DNA of 64,000 nt from the NCBI GenBank assembly GCA_029817715.1, contig JARUPY010000387.1:6448001-6512000 (forward strand), written 5' to 3'. Position 1 is the first letter of the stretch. Every line of letters starts with the position of its first letter. Positions 59,338 to 64,000 of the stretch are shown here, in pieces. The translations under genes and the position numbers were made by a program. The notes below the pieces were generated by a model, which saw only the letters and a program-made list of their open reading frames with translations, had not been told where the DNA came from and ran no database searches. This DNA is from Melastoma dodecandrum. Lineage: Eukaryota; Streptophyta; Magnoliopsida; Myrtales; Melastomataceae.

Positions 59338-60066
59338 TGTTTAGCAACAAAAATTCTGGGCCACAGATCTCAACCCAATCTGTGGATCGACGGTCCAGAA
59401 CATAGGCCCAACGAAGGAAAATCCAGGAAGGAGGTGACAACGGATACACACCAAGCGAAGGCTTGTTGGGCGAAGAGATCACCAAGCCTTGGCGACAACA
59501 TGTCGATGATGCGACAAGTGACGGTCAGACTGGGCGAGCGAGGAAACTCTTCGGCGAAGGCCAATGGGCAACACGGTCGACCAGTCAACTATTAAGGAAG
59601 GCTCAGGAAGATCTCGGGATCCGGAAGGAGATTGTTGCTAAGTTTGCTCATATAGAAAAGAGATATTCCAAGGAGGCTGGCAGCAAAGGAAGCGTAATAT
59701 ATGTGCAATATTACATTACCGTATATACTTAGGTCTAGCTTAGTATAAATACTTGTTCTTAGGCATTGTACAAAGACACCTCTCTACAGACGAACATATA
59801 TTGTCATATTTTTATCTTTTCAAGGATTCCAGCGTTCAAGCTCTCTTTGTGCTCCTGCGTTCCTGCTCACTCCCGAAGGCATCATCGATGGCATCCGTAA
59901 GTGCTTCCGCTTAAGACTGCCATCCGCTGTCTTCCCCCTTCTCTTCTTTCATTTTATACGGAGACCACACATTTCAACGAATCCTCCGGGTACCAGTTGC
60001 CCTTTGTGTCAGAGACTTTTGACGTATTTAGATCCGGCTTGTCCGCGGTCAGTTCTAGAGCGAACA
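59338..60066 (+). repeat. 3' LTR
   Basis: Begins TGTTTAGCAA and ends GAACA, then the GCTAA target duplication. It matches the 5' LTR along its length; the approximately 13-bp size difference comes from small indels. Confidence 0.93.
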
Positions 60067-60471
60067 GCTAACATCGACACTTCAAAGGAAAGTAGCTATA
60101 ACTAGGAGAATTTACTACCTATTCGGATCCCTACAGTCATTTTCGCCGTTGTTGACGTAAAAATATCTCACGGTCCGTATATAAACTGGAAGCAACGTAC
60201 AAATTGTCGTATTGAGAAATAACAGGTTCAATCTCTAGTCACGGACAAAGCACGTGAGTCATCTGATTCTATATTCATAAGATATCCGAAATATAGATGG
60301 GCTGAAGCTCTGGCAAATATCTGCTGGAGCTTTAGGAATGTATGTTGATGAAGATGTTGGAACTGCAGAACTTGATCCGGCGGGTCTTCAGGAGTGGCGA
60401 AGATCACCAGGGCTTTATAAGCTTGGTCTGGAAAGTCTTCAGGAGATGCGAAGAACACCAGGCTGCTGAAG

Positions 60472-60576
60472 CTTGATCTCGATCTTCAGGCTTGATCTCG
60501 ATCTTCAGGCTTGATCTCGATCTTCAGACTTGATCTCGATCTTCAGACTTGATCTCGATCTTCAGACTTGATCTTG
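60472..60576. repeat. 19-bp tandem repeat inside the LTR
   Basis: Five exact or near-exact copies of cttgatctcgatcttcagg stand head to tail (the last base varies between g and a), with a partial sixth. It occupies the place where the 27.7-kb element has its four 45-bp repeats. Confidence 0.95.
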
Positions 60577-60834
60577 AACCTTGATCTTGGCAGCACTGCG
60601 TCGATCGGGTGAGGAAAAGATGCTCGAGAACTTCGCTATCGAAGGAGCTCCCCACTCTTCAAGTCGTCGATGCCTGTGGATTTGATCCAACAGAACATGA
60701 GGGAGATATTATCGAAGAATATAATATCCGAAAATATCGCTCGGAACAATATTGTTGTGTGTAGAATATAACCGCTGGAAAAATATAACTCCAAGGATAA
60801 TATAACACCACGAGAATCTCGTCGTCCTACTATG

Positions 60835-61125
60835 GGACCTTCAGAGATAAACCTGCAGAGGAGCATTCGGAGATAAACCCGCTATGAGGCCTTCGAATAT
60901 GTACCCGCAGAGGGGCTTTCTGAGATATACCCGCAAGATTGGCATTCGGAGATAAACCCGCAAGAGGGGCCTTCGGAGATAAACCCGCAAGAGGGGACTT
61001 CGGAGATAAACCCGCAAGAGGGGCCTTCGGAGATATACCCGCAAGAGGGGCCTTCGGAGAACCCGCTAGAGGGCCTTCGCCGCGCCGCACCCGCAGAAGG
61101 GTCTTCGCGGCGCCGCACCACCCAC
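60835..61125. repeat. 27-bp GC-rich minisatellite in the LTR
   Basis: About ten units such as ggagataaacccgcaagagg run through the LTR. They are the reverse complement of the gcgggtttatctccgaaggc units in the 3' LTR at 34 kb. All six frames are open over parts of it because the unit length is a multiple of three; these are not genes. Confidence 0.9.
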
Positions 61126-61950
61126 TAAGGGGTCTTCAAAAAATAACTAGAATCTCTTTATAACCCAATGGGGCTTAAGAGAATAAGAGAGAAGAGAGAA
61201 CTTTTTGTTGTCCCAAATAAGGGGGAGGGACTCCCTTTATATAGGAATTGAGAAGTCCTTAGATAGTGTTTCTTTCCGATGTGGGACAAGTGCATGTGGG
61301 TTAAGGTTATATTAGGCCGACATTTGGATTGGGCCGAAGTATGAATGGGCCAATATATGGGCTAGGCCCAGTTCATTTTATAATTGGGTTAGGCTTATTG
61401 GGCTAGCATATGGGCTGAACCACAATTTTAAAACCCAATAATAAATGGGTTGGGCTTGATCTTTTTTTTTTATAATCTCATGCCCGTATATTATATTTAC
61501 ACTAAGATATCAGTGCAAAATATTTCATATCGTGATGTCTTATAATATAAAGACAATCAATCATATTCGGCCAATATAATATATGGTTTAGGCCGAATGA
61601 CATTATTTTGACATCAATAAAATTTCAATGTCTACAAATGCCCCCACTTTAATTAGTATCTCGTATGCGTATATATATTGCAGAGAGATTAGAATTAAAG
61701 TACATAAATATTGGAGTGGGATCCATAAGACACATGATGTGTATTTCACAAATCAGAACCGTGGTTTATTTCAAGGAGACAACGGTATCTGTGTCTTGTG
61801 AAGGACGATAACCCACAAGAAGAAGATACGCTGAAGTTACCATGTCTTCCATCCAAAATGGGCCATTATGCTCCGCACATCAAGCTTGATATCCAACACT
61901 GATCGCCTGAGATTCCATATGATTCTTATCGCCTCAAGGCTTGGTCTTTA

Positions 61951-62590
61951 GTGTCTCCATCTACGATGTCCTATGCCGAGCCAAAACCTTCGCTTACATT
62001 TAGCGAATCTTGTTGGGAAGGGTATTTTTGGGAGTTGCTGGATAATCATCAATTGCAGCTCGAATTCCAGAAAGGAGTGCTCAATTCGAAGGGAATAAAG
62101 AAGTTGATGACGCTTCTATCGACCCTGACTTGAGTGACCCAGCTGTGGCTTCTCGAGCTTATATATGGGAAGACATCAAGAAGAAGATTTTCAAAACTCC
62201 CTTTAGCCAGGGTCACACACTTATTGAGGAGTTGGAGAATATTCTAGATCTCATCAATGAAAGTGAGCATTTGGAATGGGCTCCTATCTATGCCTCGGTG
62301 GAAGAATATATGCAAGGATCGACAAAATATTCAGATCTATTGCCCACCGTTGAAGGGACAATAACAGAAGAATAACTAGCCGCCGTTAAAACAATTGTCT
62401 GACTGTATTGGGGCTAAAACGACCTTAGAGGATTCTCTAGACTGTTGCCATTGCTAAGAAGGCAGATGAGGACATATCAAGATTGAAAGGGCCATGTCTA
62501 CTTTTAAGAATGCCTGGATAGTCCGTGATGAAGATCGTTTGTCCTTCAATGAACTTCGAGAGCAGCTGAAGAGAACTCGTTAAGAGATTG
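61951..62590 (+). pseudogene. Antisense frame in the 3' region of the minus-strand element
   Basis: Plus-strand frames 61951-62133 and 62130-62375 overlap by 4 nt across a frame change and read on as a hydrophilic, probably helical protein: LTFSESCWEGYFWELLDNHQ, AYIWEDIKKKIFKTPFSQGH, WAPIYASVEEYMQ, then, after stops, a KKADEDISRLKG-like coiled coil. It lies antisense between pol and the LTR, as does the antisense gene at 56.6-58.2 kb. I recognise no domain. A TATATATA at about 61,670 could be its TATA box. Confidence 0.4.
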
Positions 62591-62720
62591 TCCAATTTAG
62601 GCTCAGAATAGAACTTTCCTTTTTTGTAGGACTATCATTTCTTCGAATAAAAAGTCCTTTCTTTTCAAAGTCGTTCATCTCTTATACTCGTAGAACAACG
62701 ACTTTAATATATTTTTTTTA

Positions 62721-62862
62721 AGCCGTTCACAGTTTATACTCGTGCGGGCCAGGAGTATTACATTTTGTTTAGTCGTTCACAGTTTATACTCGTGCGGGCC
62801 AGGAGTATTACATTTTGTTTAGCCGTTCACAGTTTATACTCGTGCGGGCCAAGAGTATTACA
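62721..62862. repeat. 50-bp tandem repeat, three copies
   Basis: Units of exactly 50 bp contain gttcacagtttatactcgtg and cgggccaggagtattacatt. A degenerate fourth copy precedes at about 62,671. It is the reverse complement of one particular unit (about 33,350-33,400) of the nine-copy array in the 27.7-kb element. Confidence 0.93.
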
Positions 62863-62919
62863 TGATGATTTTTTTTTATGTCGTGCAGTTTAAGCTCATG
62901 CGACATGGAGCATTGCTCT

Positions 62920-63213
62920 TTAGGCGTAGTATCGCTTCAAAAACTTTCCATTGATTGGTCCGACACGCACTCCATCTTGATCAATTATCTTGTAGGCGCC
63001 CCCGGTGTAAGCTTGTTGGATGACGTATGGGCCATCCCACTTTGATGTGAATTTGCTTCCGGTCTTATGCGTGACGATTATGGGTCTTCGCACCGCCAAA
63101 ACAAGGTCACCTACTTGAAAGGAGCGAGGTCGTACTCTCTTGTTAAAAGACTTCGACATCCTTGCCTGATAGCATTCAATCCGTTGCTGGGCTTCAAGAC
63201 GTTTCTCATCCAA
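62920..63213 (-). pseudogene. Integrase C-terminal domain
   Basis: 97 codons: RIECYQARMSKSFNKRVRPR, then SFQVGDLVLAVRRPI, KWDGPYVIQQAYTGGAYKII with the GPY motif, and GKFLKRYYA before the stop. Joined by a frameshift to the block upstream on the minus strand. Confidence 0.88.
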
Positions 63214-63294
63214 AGCTTCCAGTTCCTGTAAGCGTAGTCGCGCATTATCCTCTTGACAAAGTCCTTCTTGTATGGCTATTCTCAGCGACGGTAT

Positions 63295-64000
63295 TTATTG
63301 TTCAAGTGGAAGGACCGCTTCAACACCGTAGACCAATGAGTATGGCGTCATTTGAGTCGCAGTTCTGTACGTCGTACGATACGCCCATAAAGCTTCTCCG
63401 ACTCGTTCATTCCAATCTCTTCTAGCTTTATCGACCACCTTCTTTAGGAGATTGCACAGCGTCTTATTGAATGCTTGTTTGAAACCAAATTGCTCGCAAA
63501 ATTTATCCATGGCCTTATTAGAGAAATTCCGGCCATTATCAGTAATGATATAGCGAGGCACTCCATAACGAAAAATGATATTATTCTTGATGAAGGTGAT
63601 CACAGTCTCCTTCTTCACTTCCCGAAAGGATGCAGCTTCTGCCCATTTTGAGAAATAGTCCGTCGCTGCTAGGATATATGAATGGCCCCCTGACGATTTA
63701 GGAGTTATGGTCCTACAACATCTAACCCCCAAGCTTCAAATGGCCAAGATGCTACAGTTGGATGAAGTGGCTCGGGTGATTGATGAATGAAGTTAGCGTG
63801 AAACTGACAAGCTTGACACTTCTTTGCCATACAATCTTTTACCATTGTTGGCCAATAGTAGCCCATTCTCTTCAATTGGAAGTGAAGTTTAGGGCCTGAT
63901 TGATGAGCTCCACAAACTCCAGAATGCGCCTCTTCTACCGCTCTCAAGGCTTCCTTAACTCCAAGGCATCGCAAGAACACTCCTTCAAAGGATCGTCGGT
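63295..64000 (-). pseudogene. Integrase zinc region and core, partly deleted, runs off the window
   Basis: 63980-63705 has the zinc region (HSGVCGAHQSGPKLHFQLKR, GYYWPTMVKDCMAKKCQACQ) and the first catalytic D in WGLDVVGP, then a frame change. 63732-63295 has AATDYFSKWAEAASF, ITDNGRNFSN with the second D, then FGFKQAFNKTLCNLLKKVVD. Between FGFK and the AFNKTL helix the stretch that should carry the catalytic Glu is missing in frame. It continues RRDWNERVGEALWAYRTTYR and stops after LPLEQ. Confidence 0.87.

Larger units (their letters stand above)
49015..60066 (+). mobile_element. Complete Ty3/gypsy Tat-lineage element with antisense gene
   Basis: 11,052 bp between LTRs of 742 and 729 bp. The target duplication GCTAA is exact at 49010-49014 and 60067-60071, so both ends are certain. 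The primer-binding-like TGGCGACCACAGTGGGGG starts at 49763. A purine tract (tttgagagggg) precedes the 3' LTR. The order is gag, protease, RT, RNase H, a second RNase H, integrase, then an antisense gene with a plant-mobile-domain-like region. The second RNase H and the antisense gene are features of the Tat clade (Tat/Ogre/Retand). All plus-strand genes carry stops, and RT lacks its catalytic motif, so it is dead. Confidence 0.95.
60150..61636 (-). repeat. 3' LTR (about 1,487 bp) of the minus-strand element
   Basis: On the minus strand it begins TGTAGACATTGAAA, like the LTR at 27659, and has TATATAAAGG at about 61,233-61,242. It shares the ttaagccccattgggttata block just before the GC-rich array. 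The array (61,110-60,835) has about ten 27-bp units. The end near 60150 (reading CAACA) is set by similarity of the last 90 bp and is less sure. Confidence 0.82.
60150..64000 (-). mobile_element. Ty3/gypsy (Tat-like) element, 3' part only
   Basis: Minus-strand order from the window end is integrase (64000 to 62920), a 50-bp repeat array, a region with an antisense frame, a purine tract (61637-61660) and a 3' LTR (61636-60150). Its protein and LTR pieces are close relatives of the 27.7-35.4-kb element. The other LTR and the rest of the genes lie beyond the window. Only 78 bp separate it from the target duplication of the preceding element. Confidence 0.88.

Noticed and set aside
60072..60149. 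Treating the 49.0-kb and 60.15-kb elements as one composite
   Set aside because: The exact GCTAA duplication ends the first element at 60066, and the next LTR is on the opposite strand and of a different family.

Overview
This is nuclear DNA of a flowering plant, most likely a eudicot; I cannot name the species from sequence alone. The evidence is spliced genes with plant-type GT-AG (and one GC-AG) introns, plant-only families (a DYW-type PPR protein, an HD-Zip I factor, a CLE peptide), and Ty3/gypsy and Ty1/copia LTR retrotransposons.

Layout. 1-3.2 kb holds a decayed Ty3/gypsy pol on the minus strand with degenerate repeats on its 3' side. 3.2-6.1 kb is AT-rich with no gene seen. 6.1-12.9 kb is the gene island: a spliced but broken VDAC porin gene (+), a deleted tRNA-Ala relic (-), an intact single-exon DYW-PPR gene (-), and, divergent from it across 1.6 kb, a two-exon HD-Zip I gene (+). 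12.9-18.1 kb is non-coding, with a two-armed perfect hairpin and an approximately 0.8-kb tandem duplication. 18.4-23.4 kb is a decayed gypsy element in which about 400 bp of integrase has been tandemly copied seven times. 25.2-27.4 kb is an Athila-like pol remnant (-).

27.7-35.4 kb is a structurally delimited gypsy element (+) with two LTRs of very unequal length and a pol deletion that joins reverse transcriptase to integrase in frame. 36.0-37.1 kb is a GTAC-rich degenerate tandem repeat. 38.4-46.5 kb looks like a Tat/Ogre-type gypsy remnant split by a truncated copia element (40.3-44.8 kb). A small CLE-peptide gene (-) survives at 47.7-48.0 kb. 49.0-60.07 kb is a complete gypsy element (+) with a perfect 5-bp target duplication; behind pol it carries an antisense gene with a plant-mobile-domain-like segment and its own TATA-like box. 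60.15 kb to the window end is the 3' part of another gypsy element on the minus strand.

Only three host genes look intact: the PPR editing-factor candidate (organelle RNA), the HD-Zip I transcription factor (nucleus) and the CLE signal peptide (secreted). They do not form a pathway together. The rest is a retrotransposon landscape whose recurring theme is tandem-repeat growth, especially in the interval between pol and the 3' LTR and inside LTRs.
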